NCBI GenBank assembly: GCA_009772895.1
Contig: WOUP01000011.1
Span: forward strand, 40,102 to 104,101
Length of the DNA: 64,000 nt
Direction of reading: 5' to 3'
Source of the DNA: Puniceicoccaceae bacterium 5H
Lineage (GTDB): Bacteria > Verrucomicrobiota > Verrucomicrobiia > Opitutales > Oceanipulchritudinaceae
Part shown: in pieces, positions 23,188-32,409 of the stretch
Position numbering within the stretch: position 1 is the stretch's first letter
Layout of the letters: every line of letters begins with the position of its first letter
The notes under the pieces: generated by a model
What the model was told of the DNA's origin: nothing
Database searches by the model: none
The model's input: only the letters and a program-made list of their open reading frames with translations
Translations under genes and position numbers: made by a program

Positions 23188-25524
23188 TTAGAAGTGGAAG
23201 CGGGCCTCGATCGGGTCGTGGTCGGAGGAGCGCAAGGGCGTGCTGGCGTCGGCCTCGAGATTGGCCGGCCAGGCGGCGTTGACGTGCAGGATGTCCTGGC
23301 CGCGCAGGTTGTCGAGCAGGGCGGGGCTGACGATCAGGTGGTCCAGAACCTGGGCGTTGCCGACATACATGTAAGTGTAGCGGTCGTATTCCGGTACCTG
23401 CTCGATCAGGTTGGTCAATGCGGTGTCGCCGGTGGTGCCGTCGACCACGATGCTGACGGGGTTCTGGCCTTCGCCCGGCTCGTCGAAGTAGAAGTCGTTC
23501 AGGTCGCCACCGACGACGATGTTGGCGTCGGCGTTCTCCGCGAGCAGCTGGTTCACGTAGTCGCGCACCACCTGGGCCTGCAGCTTGCGCTGTTGTTCGG
23601 TTTCGCGAACAAAGGGTTCGCCCGTGCCCCAGAGCGCGCCGTCGCCGCCCTTGGATTTGAAGTGATTGGCGATCACGGTCACCTCTTCGCTGCCCAGCTG
23701 GAAGATGCCCACGTAGGGCTCGCGGCCGGGGCTGGCGGAGGCGGGCCCGAACGCGGCTTCCGTGCCCGGCACGAGGGATTCGGTGATGAGGAAGGCGTCG
23801 ATCAGATCGACCGTATGGTCGTTGTAGAGGATGGCGCACTCGATGCCGCGACCGTCGCTGCTGCCGCCCGAGATGGCGACGTAGTCCGTGTCGGCGATGG
23901 CGTTCACGCGGTCGGCCAGCACTTGCAGAATCTCCGTGTTTTCGGTCTCCTCGATCGTCAGCACGTCGGGTAGTTCCAGTTCCTCGATCAAGGCGAGGGT
24001 CAGCTTGGAGAGCTTGGTTTCGAGCTCGTCCGCGGTAGGTGTGGAGCCCTCGTCGTCCTTGTCGGGGTTGTCGACGAGGTCGAAGAGGTTTTCGACGTTG
24101 AAGGTGCCGATCTTGTAGTTCCATGCGCCGGAGTTGCTGCTGCGGCGGGAGACGGGGGTGCTCGGGATCGGGCGGGCGAGGTAGGTCATCTCGTCGTAGA
24201 CCACCTTGTAATCGCTAAAGGTGTAGTCCATCACGCCCACCACGCCGCGCACCAGGTCGCCGGGCTTGAGGTTGGCCGTCGTGCGCGCGGCATCGTCGAT
24301 CATGATGCGCTCGGGGTTGTAGTCCACGCTGTCGCCGCCGAGGCTGCGCACCATCATGGCGCGGTGGTAGGGATTATAGCCCGAGCCCAGGCGCATGTCC
24401 GCGCGGGTAATGACGACGAACTCGCCGTAATTGTTGGTGGGGCCGACCACGTAACCCAGCGGCACGCTCACGCGCATACCCTCGAGGCTCTCGCGGTAGG
24501 CGCTCTCGGCCGCCATGTCGAGGTTTTCACGGTCATTGAGCAGCACGGGCTCCGGCAGGTCGTGATCCTTGGAAAGCACCGTCACGGTATCGGGCTGTTC
24601 GGTCTCGGTCAGGTCGTAGTATTCGGTGATGTTGGCCACGACCTCGACCAGATCGCCCACCTCGACCGCGCTGTTGGTGGAGAGGCCGCGGTAGACGTAA
24701 AGGCCGTCGGAAGTCGCGTCGTCACCGTCGCCATCCGGGTCCTGAATCCAGAAGTGATCGTCCGCGACAAGCGTCACCACCCCCGTGGTCTGCACGCTCT
24801 GGCCGACGTAGGGGCTGGTGTAGCCGCTGCCCTGGATCTGCATGATCGTGACCCCTTCGGGGCCGGAGGAACCCCCGGTCGTCGGATTTTCGGAGTAAGA
24901 GGTGCTGGTCGCGGCGTTATTGGCGGCGCCCGGCGTGTGACTGGCGAAATCACCGAAGCCGATGATCGAGTAGCCGCCGTCGGCGTTGCGCTGGGCCGCG
25001 CCGGGCACGAAGGAGCCGTCCGGGCCGAGGAAGGTGTCGCCGTAGAGCTTTTCGCCACTGGGGTCTTCGAGCAGGCCCAGGCTGGAGGCGATGCTCGTCC
25101 AGGGCGTGACGTCGAGTACGCCGTCGTCGTCGGTGTCGAGATCCTGACCGTCGCTACCGGTGAAGCCTTCGACGAGCAGGTGGGTGACGTTGTCGCTGTT
25201 CTCGAAGTTGAGGCTCGTGACGTAGTCGGCGGTGCCGAGGGTGAAGGTGCTCTCCGCCGCCACGAAGAAGCCGCTGGCGGGGAGGGTCTGGCCGGTCAGC
25301 GGCGTGACGTTTTCGATCGTGCCGCTGTTGCCTGAGCCGTCGCCGATCACGAGGTAGGTCAGGTTGTCGAGGCTGGCGTTGGCCGGGCCGGCGAGCTCGA
25401 AAAACTCGTCGTCGTCGGTGCTGGACTGGTCGATCCGGAGTTCGTTGATGACGACCTGCCCTTGCAGGTGGGTGCCTGCCAGGGCGATGCAGGTGAGGCT
25501 GCAGAGAGATGGGAAAAACTTCAT
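23188..25524 (-). CDS. Secreted nuclease of the ExeM/NucH type (lamin-tail plus endonuclease/exonuclease/phosphatase domains)
   Basis: A 778-aa exported protein. After a signal peptide (residues about 1-22) comes a lamin-tail domain starting VVINELRIDQSSTDDDEFFE. An OB-fold-like middle (VTIMQIQGSGYTSPYVGQSV; TTGVVTLVADDHFWIQDPDG) follows, and then an EEP nuclease domain from about residue 465 (YKIGTFNVENLFDLVDNPDK, PDVLTIEETENTEILQVLAD, VVGGDLNDFY, SSDHDPIEARF). This matches extracellular DNases such as ExeM and NucH, which degrade environmental or biofilm DNA using Mg/Ca. It has no PEP-CTERM tag and no downstream partner, and is probably released. Confidence 0.9.
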   Translation of the reverse strand: MKFFPSLCSLTCIALAGTHLQGQVVINELRIDQSSTDDDEFFELAGPANASLDNLTYLVIGDGSGNSGTIENVTPLTGQTLPASGFFVAAESTFTLGTADYVTSLNFENSDNVTHLLVEGFTGSDGQDLDTDDDGVLDVTPWTSIASSLGLLEDPSGEKLYGDTFLGPDGSFVPGAAQRNADGGYSIIGFGDFASHTPGAANNAATSTSYSENPTTGGSSGPEGVTIMQIQGSGYTSPYVGQSVQTTGVVTLVADDHFWIQDPDGDGDDATSDGLYVYRGLSTNSAVEVGDLVEVVANITEYYDLTETEQPDTVTVLSKDHDLPEPVLLNDRENLDMAAESAYRESLEGMRVSVPLGYVVGPTNNYGEFVVITRADMRLGSGYNPYHRAMMVRSLGGDSVDYNPERIMIDDAARTTANLKPGDLVRGVVGVMDYTFSDYKVVYDEMTYLARPIPSTPVSRRSSNSGAWNYKIGTFNVENLFDLVDNPDKDDEGSTPTADELETKLSKLTLALIEELELPDVLTIEETENTEILQVLADRVNAIADTDYVAISGGSSDGRGIECAILYNDHTVDLIDAFLITESLVPGTEAAFGPASASPGREPYVGIFQLGSEEVTVIANHFKSKGGDGALWGTGEPFVRETEQQRKLQAQVVRDYVNQLLAENADANIVVGGDLNDFYFDEPGEGQNPVSIVVDGTTGDTALTNLIEQVPEYDRYTYMYVGNAQVLDHLIVSPALLDNLRGQDILHVNAAWPANLEADASTPLRSSDHDPIEARFHF

Positions 25525-25705
25525 GGAGAGAGGTGGTAGGTTGAGAGAGCAGCGACGGGCGCTGAGGGCTCAGCTTTTCCCAGAAATGTGCGGCGGACGC
25601 CTCGCGAACAGGTGAAGTTTCGGTGAAGATGAAGCCGGCTGAGGTGGATCCCCGGGCTGCTTTTTAGGATCGCCGCACGGGCGGGCTGAGAATAGAAAAA
25701 GACGC

Positions 25706-26203
25706 ATGCACCTCGCGCATCTCTCCGACGTTTCCGTGGAGTCGCTTCGCTCCCCCAGCGGGCGCTACCAGGTCGAACGCCTGCTGCTCAGTCAGCACTT
25801 GGGCGCACCCAAGGACGCGCCGCCGAGCCAGGGCGGCCACCCCTTTGAGGTTGAGGTCTGCCGCATCCCGCCGGGAGCGATCAACTGGCCGCTGCATCAG
25901 CACAGCACGCAGTGGGAGTTCTTTATCGTGCAGGCCGGTGAGGGCGTCGTCGAGACGGTGGATGGGCGCACGCCGATCCGCCAGGGGCACTTTTTCATGC
26001 AGCCGCCGCACCAGGCGCACCACATTCTCAATACCGGCAGCGAAGACCTCGAGCTGCTGATCGTGGCCAACAACAGTGAGGCCGACGTCACCTATTACCC
26101 CAACTCAGGCCGCTGGTTCATCAAGCCGCAGCGCAAGATGTTCAAGATGCAGGAGGCCAGCCATTTCTATGAATGGGAGGACGGCGACGAGGCAGAGGGG
26201 TAA
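25706..26203 (+). CDS. Cupin-domain protein
   Basis: A 165-aa single-domain cupin. Motif 1 is in INWPLHQHSTQWEFFIVQAG (His, His, Glu as metal ligands) and motif 2 in GHFFMQPPHQAHHILNTGSE. The C-terminus (YYPNSGRWFIKPQRKMFKMQ) resembles the sugar-binding-protein branch of small cupins. The substrate is not evident. It stands alone between the divergent nuclease gene and the convergent FAD oxidase gene. Confidence 0.88.
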   Translation: MHLAHLSDVSVESLRSPSGRYQVERLLLSQHLGAPKDAPPSQGGHPFEVEVCRIPPGAINWPLHQHSTQWEFFIVQAGEGVVETVDGRTPIRQGHFFMQPPHQAHHILNTGSEDLELLIVANNSEADVTYYPNSGRWFIKPQRKMFKMQEASHFYEWEDGDEAEG

Positions 26204-26392
26204 CAAGGGATGAGCTGTCCGCAGATGGGCAGGATCGGCGGAAAAAATAACAATCCTTCCAATCCTGAAAATCGGCGGATCATAGAGAAAGAAGTCATCC
26301 ATAGATTCAGAGGATTAAATGGATTTCTCTTCGGGACCCCGTTCGTGCACAGGAGATCCCGTACCTTCCGTTCCTCGAGGAAGAATCGTTTC

Positions 26393-27916
26393 CTAATGGT
26401 CCCAGGGCAGGCGGACTTCCTCGCGTGGGTGCTCCCAGACCTTGAAGGGCTCCCAGATCTTGCCGGGGTTGAGGATGCCGTTGGGGTCGAGGGCCTCTTT
26501 GATCGCGCGCATGGCCCGGATTTCGGCCGGGCTGTGCTGGAGGCTGAGGAAGGGGGCTTTGGCCAGCCCGACGCCGTGCTCGCCGGTGATGACGCCACCC
26601 AGCTCGACCACCTTGGCCATCAGCTCGTGGATGCCCTTCTCGGCGCGCAAGGCCTGTTCCGCATTTTTGCGGTCATACATGATGTGCACGTGGAAGTTGC
26701 CGTCGGCGGCGTGTCCGAAGGTCGGCGTGCCGAGGCCGATGCGGTCGCGCAACTCCAGCGTGTAGGCAAAGAGCGCCTCGTAGGAGCGCAGGGGTACGAC
26801 GATGTCTTCGTTCAGCTTGGTGTCGGCCAGCTGGAACATGCTCTGGCTGCTCGCGCGGCGGACCTGCCAGAGGGCTTCGGCTTCCTCGGCGTTCTGGGCG
26901 TTGTACCACTTTTCGGTGTGCTGGCGCAGCAGTTCCTCGAGGCGCAGCTGGCTTTGCGCGACCTCGGCGGGGTGGCCGTCCAGCTCGATCAACAGGTAGG
27001 CGCCGGGACGGCTGATGAAATTGCTGATGATGGGGTGCCCGAAGAGGTGCTCCGGACGGTCCGGCTTGTGCGCCCAGATCTGGAAGCACTCGCTGGTCTG
27101 GCGATCGATCAGCTCCAGAATGCTGGGATTGAAGCCTTGCTCGAGCATGGTGCGTACGACCTTGAGCGCGGCGGCATCGGTCTCGAACGAAGCGAGGAAG
27201 GTGCTCTGCGCGCCCGGCGCGGGCAACAGCTTCAGCACCGCGCCCGTGACGATGCCCAGGGTGCCTTCACTGCCGATCCAGAGGTCGCGCATGTTGTAGC
27301 CGCTGACGTACTTTTTGGTGTCGGCTCCCCAGCGCACGAATTCGCCGGTGGGTAAAAATCCCTCGAGGGCGTAGACGTAATCGCGCGTGACGCCGTATTT
27401 GGCCCCGCGCAAGCCCCCCGCATTGCAGGCCAGGGTGCCGCCGAGCGTGGCGTACTTCTTCGAGCCCGGGTCCGGCGGGTAAAACAGGCCCTCCTCGCGG
27501 GCGGCGGTGTCCAGCTCCTGCACGGTCACGCCCGGCTGGACGTAGGCCATGCGGGCCACCGGATCGATCTCGAACTGCTTCCATTCGGCGAAGTCCAGCA
27601 CCCAGCCCCCGCGAATGGGTGTGGCCGCTCCGGTGGTGTTGCTGCCCGCGCCCCGCGCCGTGATGGGCACGTGCAGGCGGTTGGCGAGTTTCAGCACCGT
27701 GGCGACGTCCTCCTCATCCCGTGGGCGCACGACGGCCTCCGGCAGGTGAGACAACCGCAGGTTGTCGAGCGAGGCCTGGTAACGGATGGCGTCACCAGTG
27801 CGCACGCAAGGAGAGGGCAGGGCTGCCTGGAGTGCCTTGAGGGCCTCCGAAGGCTCAGTCGCCGGATCACGAGATGCCATGCGGGTCAGCTTGTCAGAGC
27901 TGTGCGGCGTTGTCAC
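26393..27916 (-). CDS. FAD-linked oxidase (GlcD/D-lactate dehydrogenase-like)
   Basis: A 507-aa flavoenzyme of the VAO/PCMH family. The FAD-binding half contains PITARGAGSNTTGAATPIRG and PPDPGSKKYATLGGTLACNA, with AKYGVTRDYVYALEGFLPTG. The C-terminal cap ends with GGVITGEHGVGLAKAPFLSL and ALDPNGILNPGKIWEPF, as in glycolate oxidase GlcD and D-lactate dehydrogenases. It probably oxidises a 2-hydroxy acid to the 2-keto acid, passing electrons to quinone or cytochrome. No GlcE/GlcF partner is adjacent, so the exact substrate is open. An alternative start lies 12 codons in (MASRDPATEP). Confidence 0.9.
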   Translation of the reverse strand: MTTPHSSDKLTRMASRDPATEPSEALKALQAALPSPCVRTGDAIRYQASLDNLRLSHLPEAVVRPRDEEDVATVLKLANRLHVPITARGAGSNTTGAATPIRGGWVLDFAEWKQFEIDPVARMAYVQPGVTVQELDTAAREEGLFYPPDPGSKKYATLGGTLACNAGGLRGAKYGVTRDYVYALEGFLPTGEFVRWGADTKKYVSGYNMRDLWIGSEGTLGIVTGAVLKLLPAPGAQSTFLASFETDAAALKVVRTMLEQGFNPSILELIDRQTSECFQIWAHKPDRPEHLFGHPIISNFISRPGAYLLIELDGHPAEVAQSQLRLEELLRQHTEKWYNAQNAEEAEALWQVRRASSQSMFQLADTKLNEDIVVPLRSYEALFAYTLELRDRIGLGTPTFGHAADGNFHVHIMYDRKNAEQALRAEKGIHELMAKVVELGGVITGEHGVGLAKAPFLSLQHSPAEIRAMRAIKEALDPNGILNPGKIWEPFKVWEHPREEVRLPWDH

Positions 27917-28751
27917 GCATGGAGCCGGTTCCTGAGGCGTTTGGAGGGATGCCCGGGTTGGATTACCATCAGGGATGCAGACTGCAATCCCCTACCATAG
28001 GTGGAGCAGTGTCCTGCCCAGGTATACATCAGGCGAATATGAGGGAATACGCTTCCTATACCTGGGAGCAGTTCTCCGGGGCCATGGCACGGTAGCAGCC
28101 GAGCGCAAGGAGCCACACCAGGTGCAGCGTGCGGAGGACGGGATTCAAGATATAGGTGCTGTTTCTCATGGTCGTATGAATTTCAGGCAGCAATACGCAG
28201 TACCCGTACCAGTTCCAGCGCGTGTACGTTTTTGCGCGGTGCTGTATTTTCTCACCCGCTGCGAAGCTGGTCCTACAGGGCCCTCATCGCTCCCGAACCT
28301 TTTTAGCGAGGTTGAAAGCCGGGGGTATCCCTGTCCTGAGCAAAGAACCTGATCGATTCCGAAACCATGATCGGCTCCCCACCTCAGAAGTGGGCCTAAC
28401 CCGGGCCGTAGAAGACAGGGAGGACCGTCCGGCTGATCAAAAATGCTCACGCCCGGAAATCGTGACCGCCGGTGGCCTTCAAGCGGACTGAGCCCGCTCC
28501 GCTCAGCCAGCGCAGGTAGTGGGCAAAGTCCTGATTGGCACTGGCGGCGTAGTGAACCTATTAGGTATGAGGCAACATGCGGAGCTAGGCCAGAAACTGC
28601 AGGCATTCGGCGATGGTGGGTTGCTGACGTTCGAGTATCGCTTCGGGCGAAACATATCTCATTCGGAGCAACAGTTTTTCTGATGGTTACGAGCAAATCG
28701 TTTCATTTCTGCATTTGCCCCTGCGCTGTTTTCGCCTAAGTTGCCGCAGCA
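27917..28751. other. 835-bp region without a convincing gene
   Basis: No frame here shows a recognisable family or a good start. On the minus strand, 28662-28447 has a short frame beginning MRYVSPEAILERQQPTIAEC that stops at a TAG. The same frame then continues after TAA-TAG as NQDFAHYLRWLSGAGSVRLK to a TGA, which could be a decayed small gene. The rest seems non-coding, with less third-position GC bias than its neighbours. The 3' part must hold the promoter of the NDH-2 fusion gene. Confidence 0.5.
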
Positions 28752-30797
28752 ATGGCTGGGGGAAATGTGGCTAAATTCGACGTGCTCGTACTCGGTGCGG
28801 GCTTCGCGGGCGTGTATTGCGCCAAAACGCTGGGCAAGTTCGCCAAACGCAATCCCGACTTCAAGGTGGGGATGGTTGCGGCGGAAAATTACATGGTCTT
28901 TCAACCCATGTTGCCCGAGGTGGCCGCGGCATCCGTCTCCCCGCGCCACGTGGTCAGCCCGGTGCGGCAGCTCTGCCCTAATGTATCAGTCTTCAAGGGC
29001 AGCGTGCGCGACATCGACCACGAGAACAAGATTGTGCACGTCAACGCCGGTGACTTTACGCCGGATGTGACCCTGCAGTTCGATCAGCTGGTGCTGGCGC
29101 TGGGCGCGACGATCGACCTCAGCCGCGTGCCGGGCATGAGTGAGCACGCGCTGCTGATGCAGAACGTGGGTGACGCCATGAAGCTGCGGGCCCACCTCAT
29201 CAGCCGCTTCGAGGAAGCCAACCTGGTGACCGATGCGCAGGCCAAGCGCCGCCTGTTGCGCTTTGTGGTGGTCGGCGGCGGCTATTCCGGGGTCGAGACC
29301 GCGGGCGAAATCGAGGACATGATGCGCGACATGGTCCGCTTTTACGAATACATCCAGCCCGAGGATTATGAGGTGGTGCTGGTGCATTCGCGCGATCACC
29401 TGCTGCCGACGCTGACGAGCAAGCTGGGCGACTATTGTCAGCGCGCGCTGGAGAAACGTGGGCTGCGCATCATCCTCAACGAACGCGTCAAAGCGGTCAC
29501 CTCCAAGACGGTGATCCTGGACAGCGGCGAGGTGCTCAACGCCACTACGGTCATTTCCACGATTGGCAATTCACCGCACCCGCACGTGCTGCGCCTGGCG
29601 CGCGAGCTGGATGCGGAGATCGATCACGGGCGCCTGAAGGCTGACCGCACCGGTCGTGTGCCAGCGGCGAACTGGCTCTGGACCGCGGGCGACTGTTCGG
29701 CCATCCCGATGAAAAACGGCGAAACGAGCCCGCCGACCGCGCAATTCGCCCAGCGCCAAGGCACGCTCGTGGGCAAGAACATCGTGGCCCTGCGCAGCCA
29801 GAAGGAGGTGAAGACCTTTGACTTCGCGGGCTTGGGCGAGTTGGCGGCAATCGGGCACCGGAGCGCAGTTGGCGACGTCATGGGCGTCAAACTCTCGGGC
29901 TTCATCGCCTGGTGGATCTGGCGCACGGTTTACATCGGCAAGCTGCCGGGCTTTCAGAAAAAGCTGCGCATCATGGTCGACTGGACCTTCGACCTGTTCT
30001 TCCCGCGCGACATCAATCTGCTGAGTCCGCAATACTCCAAGCTGCTCAAGACGATCCACCTCGAGCCCGGCGACGTGCTCTTCAACAAGGACGAGCCGGC
30101 CTTCTCGATCTACTTCGTGCAGCGCGGCGAGATGGAGCTGAAGGACGAGGATCACCTGATCAAGACGGTCGAGGAGGGGGATTACTTTGGCGAGGCCGCC
30201 CTGCTGAGCGACAACATCTGGCGCTACACGGCGCGGGCGAAGGTGGCGACCAATCTCGTAGCGCTCGGAGCGAAGGAATTTTACGCAATCACCTCGGGCA
30301 GTGACGCGCTGCGGCGCATGTTCCAGCGTTCGGCTCAGGCCTACCTCCGCCACGATGAGGTGCAGGCGGTGCGCGCCCAGCTCGGGCAGGAGACCCTGCG
30401 CAAGCAGGCGAAGGAGATCATGAACACGCACATGGACGTGCTGAAGCCGGAGATGAGCGTGCGGCAGGCGATGGAAATCTTGCGCGACCACCGCCACGGT
30501 TCCTATCCGGTCGTGGACCAGGAGGGCGTGCTGGAGGGTGTGCTCAAGCGCGACGACGTATTCGATTTCATCAAGTCAGGCGGTGGTCCGGAGGCACCCT
30601 TGAGCGAGCTGTCGTTCAGCCAGTTGCCGACGGCCAGTGTAGATGCGCCAGTGGCCGATCTGGTGGAGATCCTCCTGCGCTCAGGCCGCAACAAGCTGAT
30701 CGTGATCGACGGTGACCACAGGTTAAAAGGCATCGTCACCCTGCTGGACCTCGTTGGCGGCATGTCGCGTCACAATGAGCCAGCCGAGATGAGCTGA
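28752..30797 (+). CDS. Type II NADH dehydrogenase fused to cyclic-nucleotide-binding and CBS domains
   Basis: A 681-aa fusion. Residues about 1-430 are an NDH-2-type flavoprotein: FAD site LVLGAGFAGVYCAKTL, second Rossmann motif VVVGGGYSGVETAGEIED, WTAGDCSAIP, and the amphipathic membrane-docking segment IAWWIWRTVYIGKLPGFQKK. Residues about 440-550 are a cNMP/Crp-like beta-barrel (AFSIYFVQRGEMELKDEDHL; VEEGDYFGEAALLSDNIWRY). The C-terminal 120 residues are a CBS pair (RQAMEILRDHRHGSYPVVDQ; LLRSGRNKLIVIDGDHRLKG). NDH-2 passes electrons from NADH to quinone without pumping. The added sensor domains suggest allosteric control by a cyclic nucleotide and by an adenine nucleotide (inference). Confidence 0.92.
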   Translation: MAGGNVAKFDVLVLGAGFAGVYCAKTLGKFAKRNPDFKVGMVAAENYMVFQPMLPEVAAASVSPRHVVSPVRQLCPNVSVFKGSVRDIDHENKIVHVNAGDFTPDVTLQFDQLVLALGATIDLSRVPGMSEHALLMQNVGDAMKLRAHLISRFEEANLVTDAQAKRRLLRFVVVGGGYSGVETAGEIEDMMRDMVRFYEYIQPEDYEVVLVHSRDHLLPTLTSKLGDYCQRALEKRGLRIILNERVKAVTSKTVILDSGEVLNATTVISTIGNSPHPHVLRLARELDAEIDHGRLKADRTGRVPAANWLWTAGDCSAIPMKNGETSPPTAQFAQRQGTLVGKNIVALRSQKEVKTFDFAGLGELAAIGHRSAVGDVMGVKLSGFIAWWIWRTVYIGKLPGFQKKLRIMVDWTFDLFFPRDINLLSPQYSKLLKTIHLEPGDVLFNKDEPAFSIYFVQRGEMELKDEDHLIKTVEEGDYFGEAALLSDNIWRYTARAKVATNLVALGAKEFYAITSGSDALRRMFQRSAQAYLRHDEVQAVRAQLGQETLRKQAKEIMNTHMDVLKPEMSVRQAMEILRDHRHGSYPVVDQEGVLEGVLKRDDVFDFIKSGGGPEAPLSELSFSQLPTASVDAPVADLVEILLRSGRNKLIVIDGDHRLKGIVTLLDLVGGMSRHNEPAEMS

Positions 30798-30866
30798 GAT
30801 CGGTTGGGTGACTATTTGCGCGCCTTTCTTGCTTTTTAGAATCATTCTTATTAGTGTGACTGCCAT

Positions 30867-31754
30867 ATGTCAGTTGCACCCGATACCCAGACCAAATTTA
30901 CTGCCTACGCGCATCCTGAGTCGCTGGTGAGCACCGAGTGGGTGGCCCAGCATCTGGACGATCCGAACGTGCGTGTGATCGAGAGTAATGAGGACGTGTT
31001 GCTCTACGACACGGGGCACCTGCCGGGGGCCGTTCATATCGACTGGCGGGCGGACCTCAACAACGACCTGATCCGCGACTATGTGGACCCTAAAGGCTTT
31101 GCCGAGCTGTGTGAGCGCCACGGGATCACACCGGACATGACGCTGATCTTCTACGGCGACAAGAGTAACTGGTGGGCCTGCTACGCCTTATGGGTCTTCC
31201 GGCTCTTCGGCCATCAGGATGTGCGTGTGATGGATGGCGGACGTCAGAAGTGGCAGGCAGAAGAGCGCGCCTTCACCCGCGAAGTGCCGCGCTATGAGCA
31301 CAGTGCGTATCCGGTGCCGGATCACCGCCGTGACGATGAGATCCGCGCGTTCTATGCGGATACTTTGGCCCACTCGATTGCGAAGAAGCCGCTGATCGAC
31401 GTGCGCTCGCCGGGCGAGTTCCGCGGCGAGATCACGCACATGCCGGAGTATCCGCAGGAGGGGGTGTTGCGCGGCGGTCACGTGCCGGGAGCCCAGAGCG
31501 TGCCGTGGAAAACGGCGGCGAATGACGATGGCACGTTCAAGAGCCGCGAAGAACTGGAAAAGATTTATACGCAGGATCTCGGGCTGGGGCAGGACGACGA
31601 TATCGTGGCCTATTGCCGGATCGGGGAGCGCTCGAGCCACACGTGGTTTGTGCTGAAGTACCTGCTCGGCTACCGCAAGGTCCGCAACTACGACGGCTCC
31701 TGGACGGAGTGGGGTAACATGGTCCGTTCACCTATCGAACGCTCAGACAGCTAA
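30867..31754 (+). CDS. Thiosulfate/3-mercaptopyruvate sulfurtransferase (two rhodanese domains)
   Basis: A 295-aa tandem rhodanese. The inactive N-terminal domain ([33 protein letters not shown]) precedes a catalytic one with active-site Cys about 250 in [20 protein letters not shown]. Such enzymes move sulfane sulfur from thiosulfate or mercaptopyruvate to acceptors. The next gene, 7 bp away, encodes a SufE protein, so this enzyme may feed sulfur to iron-sulfur assembly (inference). Confidence 0.93.
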   Translation: MSVAPDTQTKFTAYAHPESLVSTEWVAQHLDDPNVRVIESNEDVLLYDTGHLPGAVHIDWRADLNNDLIRDYVDPKGFAELCERHGITPDMTLIFYGDKSNWWACYALWVFRLFGHQDVRVMDGGRQKWQAEERAFTREVPRYEHSAYPVPDHRRDDEIRAFYADTLAHSIAKKPLIDVRSPGEFRGEITHMPEYPQEGVLRGGHVPGAQSVPWKTAANDDGTFKSREELEKIYTQDLGLGQDDDIVAYCRIGERSSHTWFVLKYLLGYRKVRNYDGSWTEWGNMVRSPIERSDS

Positions 31755-31761
31755 TCGAACG

Positions 31762-32214
31762 ATGCCGTATCCGAAGAAACTGCAGGAAATCGTCGACCTC
31801 TTTGAGCATCTCGACGAACCAGAGAAGCGCGAAAATCTGATCGTCTATGCCGACCAGGCTGACAGCCATACTCCGGTCGACGAGGAGGACTACGCGCTTG
31901 AGGATGTGCGCAAGGACGAAGAGTGCACCGATACGGTCGGTATTTTTCTGAAGGAAGAGGCCGGCGGAGGGGTGACATTCCGCGTGTCCCTCGGGCCGCA
32001 GGTGCAGACCCTTACCCGCGCCATGACGGCCATCCTCTGCGAGGGCCTCAGCGGTGAAACGCCGCAGACGGTGCGCGAGGTGCCGGCGGATTTCGTGCCC
32101 AAGATTGTGGGCGGTCAGCTGGTGCGCCAGCGTTCGCAAACGGTCTACTACGTGCTGGGCCGCATGAAAGGGGCCTGCCAGGTCTACGAGCGCCGCAAGG
32201 CGATGGCCGAGTAG
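31762..32214 (+). CDS. SufE-family iron-sulfur assembly sulfur acceptor
   Basis: The 150-aa protein shows the SufE fold: a start with LQEIVDLFEHLDEPEKRENL, the acceptor cysteine at residue 55 in KDEECTDTVGIFL, and the C-terminal helices AMTAILCEGLSGETPQTV and ADFVPKIVGGQLVRQRSQTV. SufE accepts persulfide sulfur from a donor such as SufS and stimulates it. Here it is paired with a rhodanese (7-bp gap) and not with sufS, which suggests a rhodanese-to-SufE route or a stand-alone accessory role. Confidence 0.92.
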   Translation: MPYPKKLQEIVDLFEHLDEPEKRENLIVYADQADSHTPVDEEDYALEDVRKDEECTDTVGIFLKEEAGGGVTFRVSLGPQVQTLTRAMTAILCEGLSGETPQTVREVPADFVPKIVGGQLVRQRSQTVYYVLGRMKGACQVYERRKAMAE

Positions 32215-32223
32215 AAAAACAAG

Positions 32224-32256
32224 TCGCACCGCCGGAGGTCAGGCCGAACGGTGCGA
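32224..32256. other. Stem-loop after sufE
   Basis: TCGCACCG and CGGTGCGA form an 8-bp stem 10 bp after the sufE stop codon. There is no clear T run, so it may be a weak terminator or an mRNA 3'-end structure. Confidence 0.5.
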
Positions 32257-32352
32257 TGTGTCAGGTGAGTCATCTCCGGGATCAGACCGGAGAAATAAGA
32301 GCCTATGCCTGCTTGCTCTCCTCGTAAAGCTAGAACGTGCTTTTGGATAAAC

Positions 32353-32386
32353 AAAAAGCACCGTGCGACCTTGGCCGACACGGTGC
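32353..32386 (-). terminator. Terminator of the symporter gene
   Basis: On the minus strand GCACCGTG and CACGGTGC form an 8-bp stem followed by five T, 24 bp after the symporter stop codon. Confidence 0.82.
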
Positions 32387-32409
32387 GAAAAGAGGAAGCC
32401 TGGCGCGCT

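Noticed and set aside
28166..28696. A 176-codon minus-strand frame between the FAD oxidase and NDH-2 genes
   Set aside because: No recognisable domain, poor codon bias, and it covers another frame with better local helix-like segments.
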